This document shows, piece by piece, positions 1 to 7,950 of a DNA stretch of 64,000 nt. How positions within the stretch are numbered: position 1 is the first letter of the stretch; each line of letters starts with the position of its first letter. This DNA comes from Kordiimonadaceae bacterium. GTDB taxonomy: Bacteria > Pseudomonadota > Alphaproteobacteria > Sphingomonadales > Emcibacteraceae. Both the position numbers and the translations under genes were made by a program. Under the pieces are notes generated by a model that saw only the letters and a list, made by a program, of their open reading frames with translations, was not told the origin of the DNA and did no database searches. The DNA lies in contig JABGYD010000035.1 in assembly GCA_018675425.1 (NCBI GenBank), forward strand, positions 62,001-126,000, read 5' to 3'.

Positions 1-1
1 G

Positions 2-160
2 GAACAACGCCCAATCGTTAAAAATGGTGAGTTAAGCATAGCTACTGTGATGACAGTGACACTTTCGTGTGATCATCGTGTTATCGACGGTGCGGTTGGT
101 GCAGCTTACCTTGCTGCAGTTAAGACGTTTCTTGAGCAACCTTCTGCAATGTTGCTTTAA
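2..160 (+). CDS. pdhC: Pyruvate dehydrogenase E2 (dihydrolipoyl acetyltransferase), C-terminal end only
   Basis: The reading frame is open from the left edge and ends at TAA 158-160, leaving the last 52 residues. It contains [10 protein letters not shown], the catalytic DHRxxDGA signature near the C-terminus of 2-oxoacid dehydrogenase E2 acyltransferases (His and Asp of the active site). E2 passes acetyl groups from lipoyl arms to CoA in the pyruvate dehydrogenase complex. The next gene is lpdA (E3), only 13 bases downstream, followed by lipA, which makes the lipoyl cofactor; this favours pyruvate over 2-oxoglutarate dehydrogenase. The lipoyl and E1-binding domains lie outside the window. Confidence 0.9.
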   Translation, partial: EQRPIVKNGELSIATVMTVTLSCDHRVIDGAVGAAYLAAVKTFLEQPSAMLL

Positions 161-173
161 AAAAGGGCTAATT

Positions 174-1592
174 ATGAGTAATCAAAAATTTGATATAGTA
201 GTGCTTGGATCTGGTCCAGGTGGATATGTAGCAGCAATCCGTTCTGCACAACTTGGTTTTAAAACAGCAATTGTTGAGCGCGCTGAACTTGGTGGAATTT
301 GCCTTAATTGGGGCTGTATTCCCACAAAGGCGCTCCTAAGGTCTGCAGAAGTTTTTCATAATATGAAAAATGCGAGTGAATACGGCCTTAGTGCTAATCA
401 GCCAGGGTTTGATCTTGAAAAAGTTGTTGCACGTAGTCGTGGTATTGCTGCTCAATTGAGTGGTGGTATTAAGCACTTGATGAAGAAAAATAAAATAACA
501 GTAATTGAGGGTAACGGTGTGCTGGTTTCACCCGGTAAACTGTCTGTTGAGAAAGATGGTAAAAAAATACTAATTGATGCAACAGATATTATTTTATCAA
601 CTGGAGCACGTGCAAAGGAACTCCCCCACCTAAAACCCGATGGAGACATGATTTGGAACTATCGCCATGCATTAGTACCCAAAAAGATGCCAAAAAAGAT
701 GTTAGTTATAGGATCGGGTGCTATTGGAATAGAGTTTGCTAGTTTTTATAACGAACTTGGGGCTGATGTAACAGTTATTGAAATGATGGACCGGGTATTA
801 CCTGTAGAAGATGAAGAAATTTCAGCGTTTGCTGCGAAGTCATTTAATTCACAAGGAATTAAAATTTTGACTTCGGCCTCCGTAACTAATCTTGATAAGA
901 AACAAACAAGTGTTGTGTGCACCGTTGAGCATAAAGGCGGTAAATCAGAAAAAATTGAAGTTGATGTAGTTATTGTAGCTATTGGTATCGACGGAAATGT
1001 TGAAAATATTGGTCTTGAAGTTAATAAAATAAGAGTAGAGCGGGGTCATGTTGTTACAGATGAGTGGGGACACACTGGAGTGAAATCAGTTCACGCAATT
1101 GGTGATCTTACAGGTCCACCATGGCTTGCGCACAAAGCAAGTCATGAAGGGGTCATCTTGGTTGAAAAAATTGCACGAGATAAAGGTAATAAAGATATCA
1201 AAGATCTGCATCCGATAAACAAGGGTAACATTCCAGGTTGTACATATTGTCGCCCTCAGGTAGCTAGTGTAGGATTGACAGAGAAAGCAGCTATTTCAGC
1301 TGGTCATAATGTTAAAGTTGGACGTTTTCCTTTTATTGGCAATGGCAAGGCCATTGCAATGGGTGAAGCAGAAGGAATGGTTAAGACAGTGTTTGATGCT
1401 CAAACAGGAGAGCTGCTTGGTGCTCATATGATTGGAGCCGAAGTGACGGAAATGATCCAAGGTTATACAATCTCTAAAACTTTAGAGACAACGGAAACAG
1501 AGCTGATGCACACAGTTTTCCCACATCCAACAATGTCTGAAATGATGCACGAAGCGGTTCTCGATGCGTTTGATAAAACATTGCACATGTAA
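174..1592 (+). CDS. lpdA: Dihydrolipoyl dehydrogenase (E3)
   Basis: A 472-residue flavoprotein that reoxidises dihydrolipoyl groups of 2-oxoacid dehydrogenase complexes with NAD. The FAD-binding GSGPGG is at residues 12-17, and the redox-active disulfide pair is Cys43 and Cys48 in GGICLNWGCIPTK. A second nucleotide fold begins with GSGAIGIEF near residue 180, and the C-terminal dimer domain ends with the HPHP-type segment FPHPTMSE carrying the active-site His. The frame is open upstream to 69, but that stretch overlaps the E2 end in another frame. ATG 174 with AAAGGG about 8 bases upstream gives the normal family N-terminus. It lies in the E2-lpdA-lipA operon. Confidence 0.97.
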   Translation: MSNQKFDIVVLGSGPGGYVAAIRSAQLGFKTAIVERAELGGICLNWGCIPTKALLRSAEVFHNMKNASEYGLSANQPGFDLEKVVARSRGIAAQLSGGIKHLMKKNKITVIEGNGVLVSPGKLSVEKDGKKILIDATDIILSTGARAKELPHLKPDGDMIWNYRHALVPKKMPKKMLVIGSGAIGIEFASFYNELGADVTVIEMMDRVLPVEDEEISAFAAKSFNSQGIKILTSASVTNLDKKQTSVVCTVEHKGGKSEKIEVDVVIVAIGIDGNVENIGLEVNKIRVERGHVVTDEWGHTGVKSVHAIGDLTGPPWLAHKASHEGVILVEKIARDKGNKDIKDLHPINKGNIPGCTYCRPQVASVGLTEKAAISAGHNVKVGRFPFIGNGKAIAMGEAEGMVKTVFDAQTGELLGAHMIGAEVTEMIQGYTISKTLETTETELMHTVFPHPTMSEMMHEAVLDAFDKTLHM

Positions 1593-1603
1593 TAGGAACT
1601 CTT

Positions 1604-1621
1604 ATGAGTGAAGATAAATGA
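1604..1621 (+). other. Five-codon leader ORF overlapping the lipA start
   Basis: ATG 1604 starts MSEDK and stops at TGA 1619-1621, sharing ATGA with the lipA start at 1618. The only well-placed ribosome site here (TAGGA at about 1593-1597) serves this first ATG, not the lipA one. The leader repeats the first bases of lipA almost exactly (ATGAGTGAAGATAA versus ATGAGTGAAGAAAA), as a short tandem duplication would. Translation of lipA may depend on re-initiation after this peptide. The coupling is inferred. Confidence 0.4.
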
Positions 1622-2601
1622 GTGAAGAAAAAAAATTGCAAGAATATAAACGTAAACCGGACTGGATACGAGTGAAAGCCCCTACATCTAAGGGGTATAA
1701 TGAAACTCGCAATCTTATGCGAGGTCTCAAACTCACTACAGTATGCGAAGAAGCAGCTTGCCCAAACATTGGTGAGTGCTGGACAAAAAAACACACGACT
1801 GTGATGATTTTGGGTGACACGTGTACGCGTGCCTGTAAATTTTGTAACATTAAAACAGGTAAAGGAAACCCTGTCGATCCAGACGAACCTGCTCATGTTG
1901 CTGAAATGGTTTTAGTTACCGAGATGAAACATATTGTTATTACTTCTGTTGACCGTGATGATCTTGATGATGGTGGTGCAGATCAATTTGTTAAAGTGAT
2001 TGCAGCTGTTCGTAAGGCGTCTCCGGAAACAACAATTGAAATACTAACACCAGACTTCAGAAATAAACCTGGTGCTCTTGAAACTGTCATCGCTTCTAAA
2101 CCTGATGTGTTCAATCATAACTTGGAAACTGTTCCTCGTCTTTATTCATATATACGGCCGGGGGCACGTTACTTTCACTCCTTAAATCTTCTTTCCAAGG
2201 TTAAAGAAATTGATCCAGAAATATTTACTAAGTCAGGAATTATGGTTGGACTTGGGGAAAGTGAAACTGAAGTTCTCCAGGTTATGGATGATATGCGTTC
2301 TGCTGATATCGACTTTATGACAATTGGACAGTATTTGCAGCCTACTAAAAAACATGTGAATGTTGAAGAATTTATCAAACCGGATCAATTTTTAAAATTT
2401 AAAAAAAGAGCTAAAGCTAAAGGTTTTCTTCATGTATCATCATCACCTCTGACTAGATCATCTCATCATGCCAGTGAAGATTTTGAGGTATTACAGGCAG
2501 TTAGGCGTGAAAAAATTAAAAAGGCAGAAAATGTATTTTGTCAGGATGCGCCGATTGATTTTGAAGAGATGAAAAAATATAATCCAAATTATGATCTATA
2601 A
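1618..2601 (+). CDS. lipA: Lipoyl synthase
   Basis: A radical SAM enzyme of 327 residues that inserts two sulfurs into octanoyl groups on E2 and H-protein lipoyl domains. Both clusters are visible: the auxiliary-cluster motif C-x4-C-x5-C at Cys43, 48 and 54, and the radical SAM motif C-x3-C-x2-C at Cys69, 73 and 76. The C-terminal [12 protein letters not shown] matches the RSS(Y/H)HA end of the family, whose serine ligates the auxiliary cluster. The gene follows lpdA by 25 bases and ends overlapping the next start by one base. A five-codon ORF with its own AGGA sits directly upstream and overlaps the lipA start (see separate entry). Confidence 0.97.
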   Translation: MSEEKKLQEYKRKPDWIRVKAPTSKGYNETRNLMRGLKLTTVCEEAACPNIGECWTKKHTTVMILGDTCTRACKFCNIKTGKGNPVDPDEPAHVAEMVLVTEMKHIVITSVDRDDLDDGGADQFVKVIAAVRKASPETTIEILTPDFRNKPGALETVIASKPDVFNHNLETVPRLYSYIRPGARYFHSLNLLSKVKEIDPEIFTKSGIMVGLGESETEVLQVMDDMRSADIDFMTIGQYLQPTKKHVNVEEFIKPDQFLKFKKRAKAKGFLHVSSSPLTRSSHHASEDFEVLQAVRREKIKKAENVFCQDAPIDFEEMKKYNPNYDL

Positions 2602-3038
2602 TGCCACAATTTATTGAAGATAGAATTTTTCCTTATAGCGCTGAGCAGATGTATGATTTAGTGGCGGATGTTAATGAGTACCCGAACTTCTTACCGTGGT
2701 GTATTGGCGCTAGGCTTTATAATATAAATGATGATGATTTTTATGCGGATTTAATTATTGGTTTTAAAGTATTTCGTGAACGCTTTACCTCTCATGTGAT
2801 GCTTAGTGATGGAAAAATACAGATTAATTATATAAAGGGCCCTCTTGAGCACCTTCATAATGTCTGGTGTTTTGAGGATCGTGATGAGGGTGGTTGTAAA
2901 CTTCATTTTGAAGTGGATTTTGAATTTAAAAATAAAATTTTTCAAAAAATGGTTGGTGGACTTTTCACCGAAGCGGTTCGTCGAATGGTAAGCTCTTTCG
3001 AATTACGCGCAAAAGAAATATACAAAAATAAGGACTAA
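2601..3038 (+). CDS. RatA/COQ10-like START-domain protein
   Basis: 145 residues with the SRPBCC (START-like) fold pattern; the opening FIEDRIFPYSAEQMYDLVAD followed by Y-P-x-F-L-P-W-C is typical of the COQ10/RatA family. Relatives bind polyprenyl quinones (COQ10) or, in E. coli RatA, were reported to affect 70S ribosome assembly. In Alphaproteobacteria this gene usually follows lipA, so a respiratory or quinone role is more plausible than a toxin. No antitoxin partner is present. Its ATG overlaps the lipA stop by one base (TAATG), so it is probably translationally coupled. No signal peptide or membrane segment is visible. Confidence 0.85.
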   Translation: MPQFIEDRIFPYSAEQMYDLVADVNEYPNFLPWCIGARLYNINDDDFYADLIIGFKVFRERFTSHVMLSDGKIQINYIKGPLEHLHNVWCFEDRDEGGCKLHFEVDFEFKNKIFQKMVGGLFTEAVRRMVSSFELRAKEIYKNKD

Positions 3039-3040
3039 AA

Positions 3041-3727
3041 ATGAGTTTGATCTTTGAGCCCAAACCAACTCCAGTGGTCGAAATCTCTGGATCAAAACAA
3101 AAATTCCCTGTAAATCGTATCTATTGTGTAGGATTGAATTATATTGATCATGTTCTTGAATTTGGTGAAGACCCCAAGAAGGTAAGGCCAGTTTATTTTA
3201 TGAAACCCGCCGATGCTGTTATAGCCGATGGCCACAATGTTCCCTATCCCGCGCATACAAAAAACTTTCATTATGAAGTTGAGCTTGTCATAGCTATAGG
3301 TAAACGTGGATCAAATATTAAAGAAAGTGAAGCTGAAGATCATATTTACGGCTACGCTGTTGGAAACGACTTAACGCGTAGAGATATGCAAATATCACTC
3401 AAAAACAAGGGGATGCCATGGGGACCATCAAAGGGCTTTGATAAGTCAGCTCCTATTTCTGCTATTTATCCAGCTAATATTATTGGTCATCCTAAAAAGG
3501 GAAGAATTTGGTTAAGTGTTAATGGTGTTATTAAACAGGATAGTAACATAGATCAGATGATTGCAAGTAATTCTAAAATTATCGCCGAGCTTTCAGAACT
3601 TTTTGTGCTAGAGCCGGGTGATCTTATTTATACAGGAACGCCATCTGGTATCGGTGCTGTTTTTGCTGGAGATCAGATGGATGCAGGTATTGATGGAATT
3701 GGTACTCTAATGAATAGAGTTGTATAA
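3041..3727 (+). CDS. Fumarylacetoacetate hydrolase (FAH) family protein
   Basis: 228 residues, the length of single-domain FAH enzymes that split C-C bonds in acylpyruvates or decarboxylate oxaloacetate. Visible family features are GLNYIDHV near residue 31, the metal ligands in YEVELVIAIG (E-x-E) and the Asp in VGNDLTRRDMQ, and the end motif GDLIYTGTPSGIG. It starts two bases after the RatA-like stop and is therefore likely in the same operon. The true substrate cannot be told; fumarylpyruvate hydrolase or acylpyruvase are the nearest family activities. The start is at ATG 3041. Confidence 0.88.
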   Translation: MSLIFEPKPTPVVEISGSKQKFPVNRIYCVGLNYIDHVLEFGEDPKKVRPVYFMKPADAVIADGHNVPYPAHTKNFHYEVELVIAIGKRGSNIKESEAEDHIYGYAVGNDLTRRDMQISLKNKGMPWGPSKGFDKSAPISAIYPANIIGHPKKGRIWLSVNGVIKQDSNIDQMIASNSKIIAELSELFVLEPGDLIYTGTPSGIGAVFAGDQMDAGIDGIGTLMNRVV

Positions 3728-3736
3728 TTACTGGCC

Positions 3737-3752
3737 TTTATGACTTCATAAA
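3737..3752. terminator. Possible bidirectional hairpin between convergent genes
   Basis: TTTATGA-CT-TCATAAA is a near-perfect inverted repeat in the 50-base gap between the FAH gene and the convergent class V aminotransferase gene. It is short, all but AT-only and lacks a strong T-run, so a termination role is only suggested by position. Confidence 0.25.
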
Positions 3753-3777
3753 ATTAATTAATGGGACTTATAAAAAT

Positions 3778-5025
3778 TTATGAGGTAATTTTTTTCATAA
3801 TTTTTAAAAACTTTACTACTTCTTCAGTCGTATTGTAATGGCACATTGAAACCCTTACGCAATTTTTTTGACCGAGGGGGACAAGAATATTGCCAGAAAA
3901 ATTGTCATCTTTTCTTACATGTACGCGTATTCCATTATCTCGTAAATAATCGACTACATCAATACTGTCAGTACCGTCAACCCATAGGGAAACTAATCCT
4001 TTACGGGATTGATTATCGTTACCACCGATGATAGTTACTTTTTTCATATCTGCAAGTCCAGTAATTCCATCAAAACCGTAAATCATTTGTTTTGTGAGGT
4101 CTTTTTCATGCTCCATTACTGCCTTGCCTGCTGCGAGAAGCCTTTCACGTAGATTAGCTGAATTGCTATAAAATTTACCAAGCCAGCTAAAGTAATTTAC
4201 TACTTCTGAAAATGTAGCATAAGATGCTGTATCGCGTGTACCGAGTTCCCACTGCTCTTCCGGCGAGCCAATTATCTGGTTATGGGGAAGTTTAGCCAAT
4301 CGGGGTGATATCCAGGCAATACCGTAACCATGGCGCGAAAAAACTTTATAAGGGGATATTACGTAACCATCGATATCATATTCGTCGACATTTAGGGCTC
4401 CGTGAGCAGCATGTTGTATACCATCAACTATGATATAACAATCAGGAGATATTTCTCTGATAGTTTCAGCAACAGCCTTAATATCTACAGAAATTCCAGT
4501 TACAGGACTTGTATGTAAAATTGTGGCTACTTTAGTATTTTTATTTATATAAGAACGATAATTTTCAGCAGTAACCGTTCCCGTATTATCATTATGAGGA
4601 ACTTTGACGTAATTTGCTCCGGCTATATCAGCCCATCGCGTAGAGGCGCTGACTGTAGCAGGATGTTCAAGGGTACTACCAACTACATCACAACCTTTTG
4701 AAGCACCGAGGATTGCAGTACTTATTAAACGAAATAGAAGCTCAGTACCACTTTCCCCAACAAATATTTGTCCTTTAGCTGCGCCAAGAAAGGAACGCGT
4801 ATCCTCTTTTGCTTTATTGATTATTTTTACCAGTTCATGTGAAGCAGGGTTGTCACGACCCTGATTATCCGGAACAGCCGATAAAGCGGTTGAACGATCA
4901 ACAACGGATTTTAAAGTTAACGCGCCTCCAGCATTTTCAAAAAAAATTCTTTTTCCTTGGTATGGACAAGTATCTACTAGCTCGAAACGATCGCGGATTT
5001 CTAACATCAATTCGTTATTAAACAT
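3778..5025 (-). CDS. Class V aminotransferase-fold PLP enzyme (cysteine desulfurase-like)
   Basis: 415 residues of fold-type I PLP enzyme. FFENAGGALT near the N-terminus is the substrate-loop motif of SufS/CsdA-like proteins, YIIVDGIQHAAHG carries the Asp and His that hold the cofactor, and Lys227 in SPYKVFSRHG is the Schiff-base lysine. The family includes cysteine desulfurases, isopenicillin N epimerase and similar lyases. No suf or isc genes are near, so sulfur transfer is not supported by context. ATG 5025 gives the usual start; an in-frame TTG at 5031 is closer to the AAGG and cannot be excluded. The gene stands alone on the minus strand. Confidence 0.82.
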   Translation of the reverse strand: MFNNELMLEIRDRFELVDTCPYQGKRIFFENAGGALTLKSVVDRSTALSAVPDNQGRDNPASHELVKIINKAKEDTRSFLGAAKGQIFVGESGTELLFRLISTAILGASKGCDVVGSTLEHPATVSASTRWADIAGANYVKVPHNDNTGTVTAENYRSYINKNTKVATILHTSPVTGISVDIKAVAETIREISPDCYIIVDGIQHAAHGALNVDEYDIDGYVISPYKVFSRHGYGIAWISPRLAKLPHNQIIGSPEEQWELGTRDTASYATFSEVVNYFSWLGKFYSNSANLRERLLAAGKAVMEHEKDLTKQMIYGFDGITGLADMKKVTIIGGNDNQSRKGLVSLWVDGTDSIDVVDYLRDNGIRVHVRKDDNFSGNILVPLGQKNCVRVSMCHYNTTEEVVKFLKIMKKITS

Positions 5026-5179
5026 TATCAATAGTACCTTTATTTAAATTATGATTATTCATAGCGACAATGGGAACATTTATCAATCATACTCGAATGA
5101 AAATTCTTTAGTATGATAGTTCTAGGATAAACTAGCTTATAAAACTAAATTTGTTATACACGGGCAGTTCTTAATTTGT

Positions 5180-6457
5180 TTATCTAGCATTGAGGTATTC
5201 CAAGGTTAAACCCTCGTTACTTTGATTTTCAAAACCCTTCCATTCAATTTTTTCTTTACCATCAATAGATTTGGTAGCAAAATTTAAAAAAGTATCCATC
5301 TGTATATTATTTTTTAAAATTTTTGAAAAATAAGCTGTGACAAAATGTTGGGCAATGTTATTCATGCGCAATTGATCCCAAACTGGATCTGTATAATGGG
5401 AAAAGGCAACACTTTTACCATTATTATAAATAGCAGTCCAAGCCTCTAGGGGGGCAGGAATTGGGGCTGCTGAATTATGATTACCGTTTTCAAACGTGAG
5501 AAGGTAGCGGTTACTATTCACGACTTTTTCATAGATAAGTTTTGTACCACTTTCGTAACCAGACACATCATCCACACTTCCTGAAATAAAAAACATTGGT
5601 TTTCTAATGTTTGCAAGACCTTGATCAGACCAAAAATTATGCTCCATTCCCCAGGGGGATATTGCTACGATTGCTTTAAAACGACTATCCAGGAGAGTTT
5701 CATGAGTGTTACTGTTTTCTATAAGGTCGTTTAAAAGGCCATTCGGAGACACCTGTGCAGTTTGTGCTATGTTTTTGGTAACACCTGCTCCCGCAGTTAT
5801 GAGAGCTCCATAGCCACCCATAGAATAACCAATAAGACCTGTTTGGTTGGTGTTTATCTTATTTTCAAGAAAATGACCTTGTAATGCATTCATACGTGTC
5901 ATTTCATCAAGAATAAATTTTTGATCGTGCGGACGATTAAAAAGTGTGCTTGGAAAGGGACCTGCATCCTCATAATTACTATCTGTATGATCTATAGATG
6001 CAACTATATAGCCCTTTGATGCAAGGTTTTCACCAAAATGGCTCATTAGGTAGCGGTTTCCAGGATAACCATGAGAAATAATTATTAAGGGATATGCCTT
6101 GCCATCAAGTGGCACCGCATCGCGAACAGCGGTTCCGTACAAGTTAACTTGTGTTTTTCCATCACGTAAATATACACTTTTATAAACACCACCTATATCA
6201 GGTGTATTAGCAGGATACCATACCTCAACTGTTAATGGGCGATCGTAAAGTGGGAATGGCTTGCCAATTTTTATGTTTATTGCGTCAATTTGATCTTTAT
6301 GAATTAATTTTAAAGTACGAACCCCAATTTTAAACGGACCTAGTATAGCTAACTCGGGAGCATCTGGTCGTAGACCATCAATACGGTTATCCTTGGCAAT
6401 CAGAGGGCTAGAAAATAAAGTCAAACAAAATAATACAATTAAAGTTCTTGTTTTCAT
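5180..6457 (-). CDS. Exported alpha/beta hydrolase (dienelactone hydrolase / PAF-acetylhydrolase type)
   Basis: 425 residues with a cleavable signal peptide (residues 1-21, ending LIAKD). The alpha/beta-hydrolase core shows the oxyanion HGYPG at 129-133, the nucleophile elbow GYSMGG with Ser212, and a likely catalytic His in FENGNHNS. The layout resembles periplasmic lipases and PAF-acetylhydrolase-like esterases; the substrate is unknown. The frame continues upstream to 6910, but that part is antisense to nothing and simply overlaps the helicase in another frame. ATG 6457 is chosen because AGGAAAT lies 5-6 bases upstream and a signal peptide follows directly. It begins 19 bases after the helicase stop and may share its transcript. 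Confidence 0.85.
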   Translation of the reverse strand: MKTRTLIVLFCLTLFSSPLIAKDNRIDGLRPDAPELAILGPFKIGVRTLKLIHKDQIDAINIKIGKPFPLYDRPLTVEVWYPANTPDIGGVYKSVYLRDGKTQVNLYGTAVRDAVPLDGKAYPLIIISHGYPGNRYLMSHFGENLASKGYIVASIDHTDSNYEDAGPFPSTLFNRPHDQKFILDEMTRMNALQGHFLENKINTNQTGLIGYSMGGYGALITAGAGVTKNIAQTAQVSPNGLLNDLIENSNTHETLLDSRFKAIVAISPWGMEHNFWSDQGLANIRKPMFFISGSVDDVSGYESGTKLIYEKVVNSNRYLLTFENGNHNSAAPIPAPLEAWTAIYNNGKSVAFSHYTDPVWDQLRMNNIAQHFVTAYFSKILKNNIQMDTFLNFATKSIDGKEKIEWKGFENQSNEGLTLEYLNAR

Positions 6458-6476
6458 TTTATTTCCTAACAGTTTA

Positions 6477-7868
6477 TTAAGCTTTGGAGGGACGATAGTG
6501 TTTTCTGTTTTTATTTTTTTTCTTATTGATGGGTCCACTATCTTCGTTAAGGCTGGCAGTTTGATTTGGGCGCCTTGAATTTGATGGGTTTTTTGAACCA
6601 TTACTTTTTTGATTATTTTTTTGTCCATTACCTCTGCGGTGAGGACTACCTCTTCTAGTACCTTTTCTTGGGCCGCGCCTGCTATCATCATCATCATCAT
6701 CTTTATCGGCATAATCTGCTGGCTGCATTCCTTCAAGATGAAATGGGTGGTTATCCATAAGAGGAATTTTTTGGCGGATAAGCTTTTCAATGTCGCGAAG
6801 ATAATTACGTTCTTCATGGTCGCAAAAAGAAAGTGACACTCCAGTTGCACCAGCCCTAGCTGTTCTGCCAATTCTATGAACATAACTATCCGGTTCATTA
6901 GGAAGATCATAATTAATTACATGAGTAATTTCATCTACATCAATTCCTCGCGCCGCTACATCAGTTGCTACAAGAACTCGGATCTTACCATCACGAAATT
7001 CATTAAGGGCCTTTTGACGAGCATTTTGTGATTTATTCCCATGAATAGCACTAGACAATATTCCAAGCTGTTCAAGATTACGTGAAACCCGGTTTGCGCC
7101 ATGCTTAGTGCGAGTGAAGATAATTACCCTTTTCAGGGCTCCATCACTTAAAACATGAGCAAGGAGCTTTCGTTTCATGTTCTTGGGGACCATTAAAACG
7201 TGTTGCTCTACTTTTTCAGCTGTGGTTGCGGTAGGTGCAACCTCGACCCGCTCAGGTTTTGTTAGTATGCTGTTTGCTAGGCCTTCAACTGACTTTGGCA
7301 TTGTAGCTGAGAAAAACAATGTTTGGCGCTTATCTGGAAGCTTTTGAACAACTCGACGGATATCTCTAATAAATCCCATATCCAGCATCCGGTCGGCTTC
7401 ATCAAGAATAAAGAATTCAACTTCGTGAAGTTTAATATGCCCCTGGTCCATTAGATCGAGTAGACGACCGGGGGTAGCAATGAGAATGTCAACTCCCAGA
7501 GCTATAGACTTTATTTGTGGGTTTTGATTTGCGCCACCATAAACGAGACTTATTTTATAGTGCAGGTGCTTTGCATACCTACGTACATTTTCTTCAATTT
7601 GAATAGCTAGTTCCCGAGTTGGGGCAAGGATCAGTGACCTTACAGTCTTGGGTTTTCTTTTACCTTCTCCGGAGAGAAGCAACTGAATTAATGGTAATGA
7701 AAAAGCTGCCGTCTTTCCAGTTCCTGTCTGTGCAACGGCAATAAGATCATGACCAGCGAGAACTATTGGGATTGACTTGCTTTGGATAGGGGTCATAATT
7801 TCATAACCACCTTCCTCCACGGCTCTGAGAATAGGTGCGCGAAGATCAATATCCGTAAATTTTGCCAT
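6477..7868 (-). CDS. DEAD-box RNA helicase, RhlE type (copy 1)
   Basis: 463 residues. The motifs come in the usual order: Q motif region (YEIMTPIQ), Walker A AQTGTGKT, PTRELA, TPGRLLD, LDEADRMLDMGF, SAT, then ATDVAARGID and HRIGRTARAG. The last 90 residues are a poly-Asp patch and a basic, Gly/Arg/Asn/Lys-rich tail that probably binds RNA. RhlE-type enzymes unwind short RNA duplexes in ribosome assembly, RNA decay and cold adaptation. ATG 7868 is preferred; a GTG at 7892 would add eight residues. A second, longer RhlE-like gene is at 42325-44076. Confidence 0.93.
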   Translation of the reverse strand: MAKFTDIDLRAPILRAVEEGGYEIMTPIQSKSIPIVLAGHDLIAVAQTGTGKTAAFSLPLIQLLLSGEGKRKPKTVRSLILAPTRELAIQIEENVRRYAKHLHYKISLVYGGANQNPQIKSIALGVDILIATPGRLLDLMDQGHIKLHEVEFFILDEADRMLDMGFIRDIRRVVQKLPDKRQTLFFSATMPKSVEGLANSILTKPERVEVAPTATTAEKVEQHVLMVPKNMKRKLLAHVLSDGALKRVIIFTRTKHGANRVSRNLEQLGILSSAIHGNKSQNARQKALNEFRDGKIRVLVATDVAARGIDVDEITHVINYDLPNEPDSYVHRIGRTARAGATGVSLSFCDHEERNYLRDIEKLIRQKIPLMDNHPFHLEGMQPADYADKDDDDDDSRRGPRKGTRRGSPHRRGNGQKNNQKSNGSKNPSNSRRPNQTASLNEDSGPINKKKNKNRKHYRPSKA

Positions 7869-7950
7869 AAAGACTGCTTTCTGGGAATACACCCGACAAT
7901 TGAATGGCGCTTGATACCCTTATGCGTTGTTACTGTCAATCAATAGTAAG

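Noticed and set aside
1474-1896. Antisense ORF of 140 codons across the lpdA-lipA boundary
   Set aside because: It lies wholly opposite two well-supported genes, has low-complexity content and no ribosome site; it is a shadow frame.
6680-6702. Tandem ATC repeat suggesting a microsatellite
   Set aside because: It codes for the poly-Asp patch in the helicase tail and is short and in frame, so no repeat element is claimed.
6458-6910. Extended N-terminus of the exported hydrolase gene
   Set aside because: The open frame continues upstream, but it overlaps the helicase gene in another frame; the signal peptide and ribosome site both support ATG 6457.
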